Assembly: GCA_016719615.1 (NCBI GenBank)
Contig: JADJYQ010000001.1
Coordinates: forward strand, 1,958,501 to 2,022,500
Length of the DNA: 64,000 bases
DNA from: Saprospiraceae bacterium
Lineage (GTDB): Bacteria > Bacteroidota > Bacteroidia > Chitinophagales > Saprospiraceae
Reading direction: 5' to 3'
Position numbers and translations under genes: made by a program. Position 1 is the stretch's first letter. The number at the start of each line of letters is the position of its first letter. Below the pieces are notes generated by a model. That model had not been told where the DNA came from, ran no database searches, and worked only from the letters and a program-made list of their open reading frames with translations. Positions 46,713-55,670 of the stretch are shown here, piece after piece.

Positions 46713-47427
46713 AAAAGAAATCGGCAGCTTTTTTCATTCGCTGATAGGTTACATGGTCATCGGAAGTTTCATGCTCTTAATGGGACTCATGATGTGGGTC
46801 TTTCCGGATTTCAGCATCCTTTATTACAATTATGCAAGTCTTGAACAATTGTTTTCTTTGGCCCCAATGATTTTTCTTTTTTTAATTCCAGCAGTGACAA
46901 TGCGCTCGTTCTCAGAAGAAATGCAATCCGGTACACTGGAATTATTATTGACCAAACCCATCCGCGAATGGGAAATCGTTGGCGGAAAATTTCTGGCTGC
47001 ATTAGTTCTTTGTTTAATTGCTCTACTGCCTACTTTACTTTATTATATTTCTATATACCAACTCGGCTCTCCGGTTGGCAACATTGATTCCGGTGCTGTT
47101 TTTGGATCATATATTGGTTTGATAAGTCTTGCTGCCGGATTTTGTGCAATCGGGTTATTCACTTCTACACTTTCTAAAAATCAAATTGTATGCTTTCTTC
47201 TGGCTGCCGCAGTTTGTTATTTCTTCTATTTTGGATTTTATTTTGTTTCAAAATTGCCTGTCTTCTTTGGCAAAACGGATGACCTGGTTCAAATGTTTGG
47301 CATGGATTATCACTATACAGCTTTGTCGAAAGGTTTGATTTCTTCCAATAATCTTTTTTACTTTTTGAGCCTGGTATTCTTTTTCCTATTCCTGACTTAC
47401 GAATCACTAAAAAGCCGCCGGTTCTGA
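46696..47427 (+). CDS. gldF: Gliding-motility ABC transporter permease GldF
   Basis: 243 residues, six hydrophobic helices (for example LIGYMVIGSFMLLMGLMMWVF, FLAALVLCLIALLPTLLYYI) and the motif MRSFSEEMQSGTLELLLTKPI after helix 2, the coupling region of ABC-2 type permeases. It starts within the end of gldA and gldG begins one base after its stop, so the three are one operon. Confidence 0.9.
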   Translation: MWDLFKKEIGSFFHSLIGYMVIGSFMLLMGLMMWVFPDFSILYYNYASLEQLFSLAPMIFLFLIPAVTMRSFSEEMQSGTLELLLTKPIREWEIVGGKFLAALVLCLIALLPTLLYYISIYQLGSPVGNIDSGAVFGSYIGLISLAAGFCAIGLFTSTLSKNQIVCFLLAAAVCYFFYFGFYFVSKLPVFFGKTDDLVQMFGMDYHYTALSKGLISSNNLFYFLSLVFFFLFLTYESLKSRRF

Positions 47428-47428
47428 T

Positions 47429-49123
47429 ATGAAAATACCAAGTTTCGAACGGCCGTTGAGAGTAATCATTGTATTGGGAATTTTATTCTTTCTCAATATC
47501 ATTTTTTCGCTACTAAATTTCAGCCTTGATTTTTCTGAGGAAAAACGATACAGTTTATCGAAAGGTACGATTGAGACTTTGAAAAAGTTGAATGATGAAG
47601 TGCATGTACGCATTTTATTGGATGGTGAATTTCCATCGGGATTTAAAAGGCTTCGCAATGCTACCAATGATCTGCTCAATCAGTTTAAGTCCATCAATGC
47701 GTATATTGGATTTGAATTCGAAAATCCAAATGCTGGTAGTATTGAAGTGATCAATGAGATGCGGGAAAAACTTGCTAAAGATGGGCTAACACCCGTAAAT
47801 CTCAAAGTCAAATCGGGAACAGAGTCGTCCGAACAACTCATTTATCCTTATGCCATATTTAATCTGGGCGAGCGAAAAATCGCAGTCAACTTATTAGAAC
47901 ATCAACCAGAACTCGATCAGGAAGCCAATTTAAACAATAGCATTTCGCAATTGGAGTATAAGTTTATCAATGCGGTAGAAAAAATATTGCGAACAGAAAA
48001 ACAAAATATTCTTTTTACGACTTCAAATGGCGAATTAGCGAGCGAATACACACGAGCAGCCGAACAAATGTTAAAACCATTTTACAACGTAATACATTCC
48101 AGCCTCGATAGTTTATATTCAATAAAGTCATCCGTCGATCTGGTCGTAATAGTTAAACCTATAAGTCCATTTTCAGAGCGCAACAAATTCATTTTGGATC
48201 AATACCTGATGCAGGGAGGAAAGATCATTTGGATGATAGATGCTTTGAAAATAGGCATTGATAGTTTTACATATAGGCAAGAACTTATTCCCGAACCTCT
48301 CGACCTTAACTTAAGCGACCTTCTATTCCAATACGGAGTCCGGATAGAACCAACTTTGGTTCTTGATATGGAATGCAGTAAAATTGCACAGGTGATTGGC
48401 AAGATCGGCGATAAACCACAAATTGAATTATACCCATGGTATTATTTTCCGGTTGCCGCAACTTATAGCAACCATCCCATTGTCAATAATATCGATCGCA
48501 TACTTTTGGATTTTCCTGCTAAAATTGATACTGTTAAAACAGCATCTAAAGTTATTAAAACGCCGCTAATCGTTTCTTCTCCTTACAGTCGATACCAACT
48601 TACACCCACAAAAGTAGGATTCGACATCTTGCGATATCCACCTGATCCTAATAAATTTGACAAACCACATTTAACCATGGGTATCCTACTTGAAGGCAGT
48701 TTTAATTCACCCTTTGCCAATAAATTAGAAGAATCTATGCTCGCTGCGCTTAAGCAACTTAATTTGTCGTATAAACCCATAAGCGAACCAACGAGTATGA
48801 TTGTCATTGCCGACGGCGAAATCATTCGCAATTACTATGATGCGAATACTGATAAACACTCCCAGATGGGATACAGCAAATTCGAAAAAATCAGTTATAG
48901 TGGCAATAAAAGTTTTTTTATGAATTCAGTTGAATACCTGTGTAACGAAACTAATATCCTGGAAGCTCGTTCCAAAGAATTCAAAATAAGGTTATTGGAT
49001 CAAGTAAAAATTGAGGCGCAAAAAACTTTTTGGCAGTTCCTGAATATAGGATTGCCGTTTCTTTTATTGATATTAGGAGGATACGTATACAATCATTACC
49101 GCAGCAAAAAATTCACTCAATAA
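47429..49123 (+). CDS. gldG: Gliding-motility-associated ABC component GldG
   Basis: 564 residues: an N-terminal helix (VIIVLGILFFLNIIFSLLNF), a large periplasmic domain starting with LDFSEEKRYSLSKGTIETLKKL, and a C-terminal helix (FLNIGLPFLLLILGGYVYN). The start motif and layout match GldG, which pairs with GldA and GldF. What the transporter moves is not known. Confidence 0.9.
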   Translation: MKIPSFERPLRVIIVLGILFFLNIIFSLLNFSLDFSEEKRYSLSKGTIETLKKLNDEVHVRILLDGEFPSGFKRLRNATNDLLNQFKSINAYIGFEFENPNAGSIEVINEMREKLAKDGLTPVNLKVKSGTESSEQLIYPYAIFNLGERKIAVNLLEHQPELDQEANLNNSISQLEYKFINAVEKILRTEKQNILFTTSNGELASEYTRAAEQMLKPFYNVIHSSLDSLYSIKSSVDLVVIVKPISPFSERNKFILDQYLMQGGKIIWMIDALKIGIDSFTYRQELIPEPLDLNLSDLLFQYGVRIEPTLVLDMECSKIAQVIGKIGDKPQIELYPWYYFPVAATYSNHPIVNNIDRILLDFPAKIDTVKTASKVIKTPLIVSSPYSRYQLTPTKVGFDILRYPPDPNKFDKPHLTMGILLEGSFNSPFANKLEESMLAALKQLNLSYKPISEPTSMIVIADGEIIRNYYDANTDKHSQMGYSKFEKISYSGNKSFFMNSVEYLCNETNILEARSKEFKIRLLDQVKIEAQKTFWQFLNIGLPFLLLILGGYVYNHYRSKKFTQ

Positions 49124-49127
49124 AACA

Positions 49128-50153
49128 ATGAACAAGAGTAATACATTATTTTTACTTGCAGGTGTTTTCCTGACTTTAGGAGGATTGAGTTGGTATTTAT
49201 TGATGAATCAAGACCCGGAAATGGAAGCTCTTAAAGCGGAAAGAGAGTTTGCAGTAAAAAATATAGATCAAATCGAGAAAATAATTCTCAACAATCGGCT
49301 CGGAGATTCGATACATCTTTCAAAATCTGAATCATCATGGATTCTAAATGGCAAGCACAAAGTTTTTCCAAATGCGATGCGCAATCTCCTCCAAACAATT
49401 GTTAGCATTAAAATGCAATCTATTCCACCAAAAACGTCCTACCAATCAGTGATGGATGGTATCAAGGGTTCCGGAATAAAGGTGGATATCTTTGGCAAAG
49501 GTGATCAAAAAATAAAATCTTATTGGGTAGGCGGCTCAACATTACGTGAAGAAGGTATCTTTTTTTTAATGGAAGGATCACAGCAACCATATATCGTATC
49601 AATTCCATCGTTTGTTGGCAATGTAAGAGAGCGATATGATCTGAGCTATAACGATTGGCGCGACAGATCTCTAATAGACATCAAACCGGAAGCGATTTCT
49701 TCAGTTACCGTTGAATATCCATTTCAGTCTCATAATTCATTTAAAATTAAAAAACAAGAGAACAAGTTTTATTTATTGGACATCATGCAAGCCAACAAAC
49801 AACTTGTCTTTCAAAATCCAAAAATACTTCAAAGCTATTTTCAGTCATTTGAAGGCATCGGTGTCGAAGGTATACAAAATAAACACCCACTAAAAGATAG
49901 TATTTCAGCGATGACCGCTTATTGCATCATAAGTATTGAGGCGAATGGATTGGATACTCCTATGATTTATAAATTCTATCCCATTCAGGAAGATACGACC
50001 GCTCCGGCCAGAGTCAACACCGATCCACGCTTTACAGCTTCCAGGGAATTCTTCCGATTGCATGTGGCTCGCAGCGATGGCGATTTTCTATTAGTACAAT
50101 ATCCACTCGTTCAAACTTTGCTGCGGACGAAATATGATTTTTTAGGACAGTGA
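49128..50153 (+). CDS. DUF4340 domain protein downstream of gldG
   Basis: 341 residues. One N-terminal helix (TLFLLAGVFLTLGGLSWYLL), then a periplasmic DUF4340-like beta-rich region with SWILNG, ERYDLSYNDWRDRSLIDIKPEAISSVTVEYP and similar strands. DUF4340 proteins often sit next to GldG-type ABC systems and are thought to work with them; the role is unknown. It starts 4 bp after gldG and closes the operon. Confidence 0.8.
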   Translation: MNKSNTLFLLAGVFLTLGGLSWYLLMNQDPEMEALKAEREFAVKNIDQIEKIILNNRLGDSIHLSKSESSWILNGKHKVFPNAMRNLLQTIVSIKMQSIPPKTSYQSVMDGIKGSGIKVDIFGKGDQKIKSYWVGGSTLREEGIFFLMEGSQQPYIVSIPSFVGNVRERYDLSYNDWRDRSLIDIKPEAISSVTVEYPFQSHNSFKIKKQENKFYLLDIMQANKQLVFQNPKILQSYFQSFEGIGVEGIQNKHPLKDSISAMTAYCIISIEANGLDTPMIYKFYPIQEDTTAPARVNTDPRFTASREFFRLHVARSDGDFLLVQYPLVQTLLRTKYDFLGQ

Positions 50154-50160
50154 GGTTTGA

Positions 50161-50316
50161 AGGCATGTAGGCTTGTAGGCTTGTAGGCTTGTAGGTATTT
50201 AGGCTTGTAGGCATGTAGGCTTGTAGGCTTTCCCGACATAAATAAACTTCTTATTTGCAATAACTTTATAATGTCGGGCTTGTAGGCTTGTAGGCTTGTA
50301 GGCTTGTAGGCTTGTA
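50161..50316. repeat. 8-bp tandem array (AGGCTTGT), interrupted
   Basis: About eight units (some with AGGCATGT or AGGTATTT variants) before and five after the 47-bp element at 50232-50278. Begins 8 bp after the DUF4340 gene stop. Confidence 0.9.
50232..50278. repeat. 47-bp CCCGACAT/ATGTCGGG element, copy B
   Basis: Identical over all 47 bp to copy A at 22869-22915, about 27 kb away, although the surrounding tandem arrays have different units. Confidence 0.9.
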
Positions 50317-50325
50317 AGAATAAAA

Positions 50326-50390
50326 CACATACTAACGATTGTTAGTTCTATAAAATACAAATATATTTGAACTATTTCTCATAACTTTAC
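50326..50390. repeat. Dispersed repeat copy 3 with ACTAAC/GTTAGT hairpin
   Basis: ACTAAC (50331-50336) and GTTAGT (50341-50346) separated by GATT, preceded by AAACACAT and followed by TTC and an AT-rich tail that resembles copies 1 and 2 only weakly. Confidence 0.7.
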
Positions 50391-51067
50391 TTTTATAAAA
50401 TCTTTTACTCTATACTCCATAAATTCTCCATTCTCCATTCTCTATACTCTATACTTCATACTCTATACTTCATACTCTATACTCCATAATCAATAATCCT
50501 TACTCCTATTCCCATCCCGTAGGGCCAAAATATTGGTAGCCAATATGAAATTAAATCACCGCGAGCCGTAGGTTCGCAACAACACCATTGGATGTAAAAT
50601 GCAGTTTTCTAAAACGAAAGAAATAAATTTCTTAAGAGCTAAACCACGTCATCTCCCCCTGCTTTAAGAAATAATATTGTTTCAATATAACTTTTAAAAC
50701 CGGATACCTTGAGTCGATAGAGAATCATCGTTATCCAAACGGAGCTTCAGTAAGAAAACACAAATGATACAACTTACCGCATTGTTTAAACCAATATTTC
50801 CTATCCAATCGGCCTTACACATCAGCCGCATTTTGCCGTAAGCACTCTTCGAGCTTAATAAGAAGTAAAAAGTTAGTTGGGACAATTTCCTTTAATAACA
50901 ACCTGTTCATTGGTGTTTCATAGTTTGAACAAAAAGCAAACAATCCCATATTTTATACATTAAATCTAAATTGTGCCGCCTTTAATAAATCAATTAAGAC
51001 ATCCAATAAATTCGAAAACATCAAAAAATAATTCATTCTAAATTTACGCGATTGAACACCAAACTTC

Positions 51068-52306
51068 ATGTATAAATTAGCCTTATCCATCAGCATATTA
51101 GTTTTATTTCATCAAAGTTCGAAACCTAACACTTACATTGAATGGGGATTTTACGGTCACCGCCTGATCAATAGACTTGCCGTTTTTACATTACCGCCCG
51201 AACTCATAGGATTTTATAAAAAACATATCGAATACATTTCAGAGCATGCCATAGACCCTGATAAAAGGCGATATACAGTGAAAGCAGAAGCCATCCGACA
51301 TTATATAGATCTTGATCATTGGCTACATAACAGCATGGATAGTCTTCCAGATGATTACGCTCTGGCAATGCTCCAATTTTCAGACTTTATTGTATACACC
51401 ACTCATGACAGTTTTCCATTATTTACAGAAACTGATCATCAACAGGACAGCTCAAATCATCTTCAATTTTCAGAACCAGTCGTGGCATATTTTTCTCCAA
51501 ATGAATGCATCTTAACAGTTGTTCAGTTTCGAAAAATATTTAATTCATACCTGCTACCGGAGTATGATCCCGATCTTTGGACTACTGACTTACATATATT
51601 CAATGAATACCTTGATATCAAACCAGGCCATGCGAGACTCCTAATTAAAGACACTTTCTCCCAACATGGTATCTTGCCCTATAATTTTAAAAAAGTCTAT
51701 CAACAACTCGTTCGCGCGTTCAGTGAAAAAGAAATTTCAAAAATACTCCGACTCTCGGCAGAAATCGGTCATTATCTGGGCGATGCACATGTACCCTTAC
51801 ATACCAGTAAAAACTACAACGGTCAACTCACAGATCAAATTGGCATACATGCATTCTGGGAAAGTCGCATACCCGAATTATTTGCTGAACAGGATTTTGA
51901 TTTTGTCGTAGGCCCCGCAAATTATATAGACGACGTAAACTCCTATATCTGGAGGCTTATTTATGAAAGTCATAGCTTTGTTGCCGGTCTGCTCGAAAAA
52001 GAAAAACAGCTGAGTCAATCCTATCCATTCGACAAACAATATTGTTTTGAAAGCAGAGGAAGCGCAACTGTTAAACTTCCCTGCAAAAAATACGCTGCTC
52101 TTTATTACCAAAGTCTAAATGACCAGGTCGAGCAAAGGATGCGAAAAAGCATACAAGGTTTAGGCAGTTTATGGCTTAGCGCATGGATCGAAGCCGGTCA
52201 ACCGGATCTCATTAACCTTTCAACAAAACCAATCATTACGGATCTTACAGAAGTTATAGATTCCAACAGCAAAGAATTGATTGATCCTGTAAGAAATCAT
52301 GAGTAG
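51068..52306 (+). CDS. S1/P1 nuclease or zinc-dependent phospholipase C-fold protein
   Basis: 412 residues with a signal peptide (LALSISILVLFHQSS). Directly after it comes WGFYGHRLINRLAVFTLP; in this fold the N-terminal Trp and the His coordinate zinc. Further candidate ligands: HYIDLDHW, EIGHYLGDAHVPLHTSKNY and GIHAFWES, the usual HxxxH/D pattern. All three zinc sites seem present. Members are single-strand nucleases or phospholipases C; which one cannot be told. Exported, probably periplasmic. Monocistronic by position. Confidence 0.82.
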   Translation: MYKLALSISILVLFHQSSKPNTYIEWGFYGHRLINRLAVFTLPPELIGFYKKHIEYISEHAIDPDKRRYTVKAEAIRHYIDLDHWLHNSMDSLPDDYALAMLQFSDFIVYTTHDSFPLFTETDHQQDSSNHLQFSEPVVAYFSPNECILTVVQFRKIFNSYLLPEYDPDLWTTDLHIFNEYLDIKPGHARLLIKDTFSQHGILPYNFKKVYQQLVRAFSEKEISKILRLSAEIGHYLGDAHVPLHTSKNYNGQLTDQIGIHAFWESRIPELFAEQDFDFVVGPANYIDDVNSYIWRLIYESHSFVAGLLEKEKQLSQSYPFDKQYCFESRGSATVKLPCKKYAALYYQSLNDQVEQRMRKSIQGLGSLWLSAWIEAGQPDLINLSTKPIITDLTEVIDSNSKELIDPVRNHE

Positions 52307-52513
52307 AAAACAAGTAATCATTAAATGAAAAAGAAACATTTGTTACTAGTACAATGCAAAATATAGTAACTATGATTGTTATTTTTTTCGAAACTTAATG
52401 AATCTCCAAAACCAGGTAGCAATTACAAGTGTATACAATTGTATATTACACCTTATAAAATCATGCTCATGACATACAGGAAGATGTCATTTCATCAGGA
52501 TTGTTTTTGTCTA

Positions 52514-53188
52514 CTACAATCCACCCTTTGCCACAATAATATATTGATACTCCAACATGAGATCATCAGAGTCCAGTATTGAATATCCTGCATCCAATAA
52601 TTCCTGTTCGATGTCTGATTGCGCCATCCTGCAATTTTGTGCAGGCCCAATCGGTGTGAGTTTCTTTTTAAAATCGACAATCATGAGTTGCCCTCCGGGT
52701 TTAAATTTTGGAAGCAATGCTTTTAGGTAGTTTTTTCGATTTTGGATATAAGTATAGGTATTTGCAATAAAAATGATGTCTACCTCTCCATCCTTAAGTT
52801 TGGGATCATCCTTTTCTGCCAACCTGGCTTCAAATCTATCCTGGATTTCTTTCTTGTAGTATATTTTTTCCTGGTCCATCATCTGAATGAGGTCCGGATC
52901 AATATCAATGGCGATTACCTTTTCTGCTTCATGTATAAAACGAAACGAAAAATACCCACTACCGGCACCTATATCGGCAATGACCTTCCCTTCGAGGGAC
53001 CCCAATTTATGAATGACATCATAAGGTTTTTGCCAAACAGTTCTATCTCTGATCTCATGTTCCCATTCATTCAAGTTTGCAGTATCTTTTGTCGAAGTAG
53101 AATTTTCAATTTGACTCAAAGTTTCTGATTTTTTATCTGCGCAAGCGATGAAAATGAAACTCATAAGCATAAAATATAAAATTTTCAT
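52514..53188 (-). CDS. Class I SAM-dependent methyltransferase with lipoprotein-like signal
   Basis: 224 residues. The N-terminus is a lipoprotein signal (FMLMSFIFIACADKK, Cys17 as the putative lipidated residue). After a charged linker and VWQKPYDVI comes a methyltransferase core: motif I VIADIGAGSGYFSF, acidic loop VIAIDIDPD, motif IV region VDIIFIANTYTYI and PGGQLMIVDFKK. A SAM enzyme outside the cytoplasm would lack its cofactor, so either the signal is not used or the fold has another role. Last gene of the rimK-AstE-dacB run; its start lies 1 bp after the dacB stop. Confidence 0.8.
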   Translation of the reverse strand: MKILYFMLMSFIFIACADKKSETLSQIENSTSTKDTANLNEWEHEIRDRTVWQKPYDVIHKLGSLEGKVIADIGAGSGYFSFRFIHEAEKVIAIDIDPDLIQMMDQEKIYYKKEIQDRFEARLAEKDDPKLKDGEVDIIFIANTYTYIQNRKNYLKALLPKFKPGGQLMIVDFKKKLTPIGPAQNCRMAQSDIEQELLDAGYSILDSDDLMLEYQYIIVAKGGL

Positions 53189-53189
53189 G

Positions 53190-54686
53190 TCAATTAAATT
53201 TGGTGAGCATCACTTTATCTAAAAAGCCTGCAATATGTTTTTGTAAAACATCGGACTTACCGGGATAATTATTGATAATGATACAAATTGCGGCAATGAT
53301 CTTTTGGTCATGAACCAAATAACCCGCATAAGAACGAACCCTTTCCATACTCCCACTTTTTAAATACAAGCCAGTCTTCACATCCCTTTTAGGGCTAAGA
53401 TGTTTTCGAAGGACTCCGGTTTGATGTATATCCGGAATCAATTTCCAAAATGGCTCATCTGTTTTGTAATGCTTATATTCAACTAAAAACTGAATCATAT
53501 TTGAAGCCGAAATAAAATTCTTAGGAGACAGACCGCTCCCATCTTCAATTTCAAAAGCGGGATTTTGGAAAATATCTGATTTTAAACGATGATCTATTGC
53601 CCGCAGTATAGAATCTCTATTTGTGCCTTTCAGCCAAACCCGACCGAGTTCATGCAAAAAAGATTCGCAATAAAGATTCACGGATTTGTGAAGTGCACGC
53701 TGCACAAGTTTATGCAAATACGGAGATTTAATTTTGCACAAAACTTCTAAGGAGTCCCGCACATGAATTGTATTCGTTTCTTGACTATTTAATTCATTTA
53801 AAACTTGAATACCCCGCTCAGCTAATTTTTGTACCAACATGGTTTTTAAATATGTTTCCGGTTCATGCATTGCTGCCCTGATCGTGAGCGAATCATTCAC
53901 ACAACATTTCCAATTTCCTTTGATCATTTTTCTGGGAGATAAAGTACTTCCCAAAACGTAGACTTCTGTTTCGGGAGGATTAAAGTTTCCTTTCACTTCA
54001 GATATAAAATGGCGGTTACCAATATCAGGTAATTCTTTAATAATGGGACAAAGTCCTCCTTCTGATTTCGCGGACGCCAATCGGATGGAAATTTCATTTT
54101 CATAAAAATTCAATGCATGACAACCACCGCCATAATAATTTCCCAAATCGTAATACAACCATTCAGGATTTTCAGGTTCATCCATAATGTATGACTGATC
54201 TATTTGGATACCTCTCGTAATGGTATGTATTCCTCTTTTATATAAAATACCAGCCAATAAATTCGCGATAGAATCCAATTGGACAGCTTCTTGCAGATAG
54301 GGCGAAGCCAAAGATGGATCCCCGCAGCCATTTATTTGCAGGTAACCATCAAATATACCATTTGCCTTTTCCTTACCTATCATGCTAATGGCTGTATTGT
54401 ACTGAAATTCCGGACCGAGGGTATCCAACAACAATACTGTTGGCACTAATTTTAAAATGGAAGCAGGAATAAGTGCTTTATGTTCATTAAAGCTCAGCAG
54501 CTTTTTGTTTGTATTCAAATCTGTAAGTTGAAAAGAAATTTGTGCATGTTTCAATAATGTATCATTGACAAATTCTTTAAAAGCTTTTTTAAGTTGCCTC
54601 TTCGAAATACCAGATTGCCCTTGCAGGTCACTTGCAAAGAAAACTGAAGCTAAAAAGCAAATTAGCAATTTAAGGAATGGTGACAT
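53190..54686 (-). CDS. dacB: D-alanyl-D-alanine carboxypeptidase/endopeptidase (PBP4, S13)
   Basis: Periplasmic peptidoglycan trimming enzyme. About 498 residues from the ATG at 54686, with a signal peptide (LKLLICFLASVFFASDLQGQS); an ATG at 54695 is also possible, and the longer frame to 54728 runs into the upstream gene without adding a signal-like sequence. Penicillin-binding motifs: SxxK in IPASILKLVP, SxN-type SGLSPKN and KTG-type KSG (LYLKSGSMERVRSYAGYL). Normal S13 length. Overlaps the 3' end of the AstE-like gene, so it is translationally coupled. Confidence 0.9.
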   Translation of the reverse strand: MSPFLKLLICFLASVFFASDLQGQSGISKRQLKKAFKEFVNDTLLKHAQISFQLTDLNTNKKLLSFNEHKALIPASILKLVPTVLLLDTLGPEFQYNTAISMIGKEKANGIFDGYLQINGCGDPSLASPYLQEAVQLDSIANLLAGILYKRGIHTITRGIQIDQSYIMDEPENPEWLYYDLGNYYGGGCHALNFYENEISIRLASAKSEGGLCPIIKELPDIGNRHFISEVKGNFNPPETEVYVLGSTLSPRKMIKGNWKCCVNDSLTIRAAMHEPETYLKTMLVQKLAERGIQVLNELNSQETNTIHVRDSLEVLCKIKSPYLHKLVQRALHKSVNLYCESFLHELGRVWLKGTNRDSILRAIDHRLKSDIFQNPAFEIEDGSGLSPKNFISASNMIQFLVEYKHYKTDEPFWKLIPDIHQTGVLRKHLSPKRDVKTGLYLKSGSMERVRSYAGYLVHDQKIIAAICIIINNYPGKSDVLQKHIAGFLDKVMLTKFN

Positions 54687-55638
54687 GTTTTTCATCATCA
54701 AATGCAAAATGAAACATTCCATCTCCAACGTTTACGATGGGTGCATTGTTATGGCTTAAAATAAAAGCATCCCGGGAAGCATACATTCTGGTTTCCCGTT
54801 GTGCAAACGGGTCTGTAATAACGGCCAATAATTCACCCTTTTGAACATAAGACCCGGCATCTCTTTTATAGAGCACCATACCGCCATCCTGAGCCCTTTC
54901 CCAACTGGTCTTTCTGAATACTTTTTTGATAATTCCAGAAGTCATTGGAGCATCGATCATTTGATGAGCTACCAGAATTTCTTTAATCAGGTTCTGCCCT
55001 CGTTGAACGATAAATGGATCCAAATGATGGGATTCTCCGCCTTCGAAAACGAGAATGGGTTTGCCCATATCTTTCGCTACTTTTCTCAAGGATTTGGACA
55101 CAAAATGTTTTTCAACTACCAATGGAAAATTAGCTTTTAAAGCCAAAGCCTTAGCCTCCGGGTGCTTTGAAGAATACCTTAATTGCGGATAATTCCAATG
55201 CCGGTCACCACCACTATGGAAGTCAATACCAAAGTCCACCAGCGGCAATATTTTTTTGGTAATTATTTTAGCAATTCTCGATGCAAGGCTTCCCGAGCTG
55301 GTTCCGGGAAAACTTCTATTGACATCTTTACCATCGGGAACATCCCTTGAAAAATTAATAAATCCAAAAATATTGAGCAAGGGAATTGCGATGACTGTTC
55401 CTGCTTTGAGTTGGCCAAACATTCGTTTTGCTACTGCTGAGCGCACAATTTCAACCCCATTGATTTCATCTCCATGCATACCGCCTAATAATAAAATTGT
55501 AGGCCCCGGTTGTTTGCTCCTAAAAACAAAAGTAAAAATTGATATGCTGTTGCCCGAAGGCAAGCGCCCGGCACGTATTCGAACCATCCCCGAACTACCC
55601 GGTGGAAAATCCTGTCCATGTAAATTAATTTCCTGCAT
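54670..55638 (-). CDS. Succinylglutamate desuccinylase/aspartoacylase-family zinc hydrolase
   Basis: 322 residues, M14-like fold. Zinc ligands and catalytic site: GGMHGDEINGVE (His and Glu), DVNRSFPG (Arg), DFHSGG (His), and a C-terminal beta-domain (YVQKGELLAVITDPFA). The family removes acyl groups or amino acids from glutamate- or aspartate-containing substrates. In many bacteria it sits next to a RimK-type ligase, as here, suggesting the two add and remove a modification; that is inference. Starts 32 bp after rimK. Confidence 0.87.
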   Translation of the reverse strand: MQEINLHGQDFPPGSSGMVRIRAGRLPSGNSISIFTFVFRSKQPGPTILLLGGMHGDEINGVEIVRSAVAKRMFGQLKAGTVIAIPLLNIFGFINFSRDVPDGKDVNRSFPGTSSGSLASRIAKIITKKILPLVDFGIDFHSGGDRHWNYPQLRYSSKHPEAKALALKANFPLVVEKHFVSKSLRKVAKDMGKPILVFEGGESHHLDPFIVQRGQNLIKEILVAHQMIDAPMTSGIIKKVFRKTSWERAQDGGMVLYKRDAGSYVQKGELLAVITDPFAQRETRMYASRDAFILSHNNAPIVNVGDGMFHFAFDDEKHVTIP

Positions 55639-55670
55639 GAGCTATTGATGTGTGAATATGTGTTCTGCAA

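Larger units (their letters stand above)
50154..51067. other. Long intergenic region with repeats
   Basis: About 910 bp without a credible gene. 50161-50316: AGGCTTGT array with an embedded 47-bp element; 50326-50390: ACTAAC-GTTAGT repeat; 50405-50490: CTATACTCCAT/CTTCATACT simple-sequence words; 50514-50600: a GC-richer segment (CCGTAGGGCC, CCGTAGGTTCGCAAC) that looks like a repeat but has no second copy here. 50640-51067 shows nothing recognisable; it should hold the promoter of the 51068 gene. Confidence 0.7.

Noticed and set aside
50694..50885. Minus-strand ORF of 63 codons in the repeat region
   Set aside because: No family resemblance, no promoter-like box, and a composition like the surrounding non-coding DNA.
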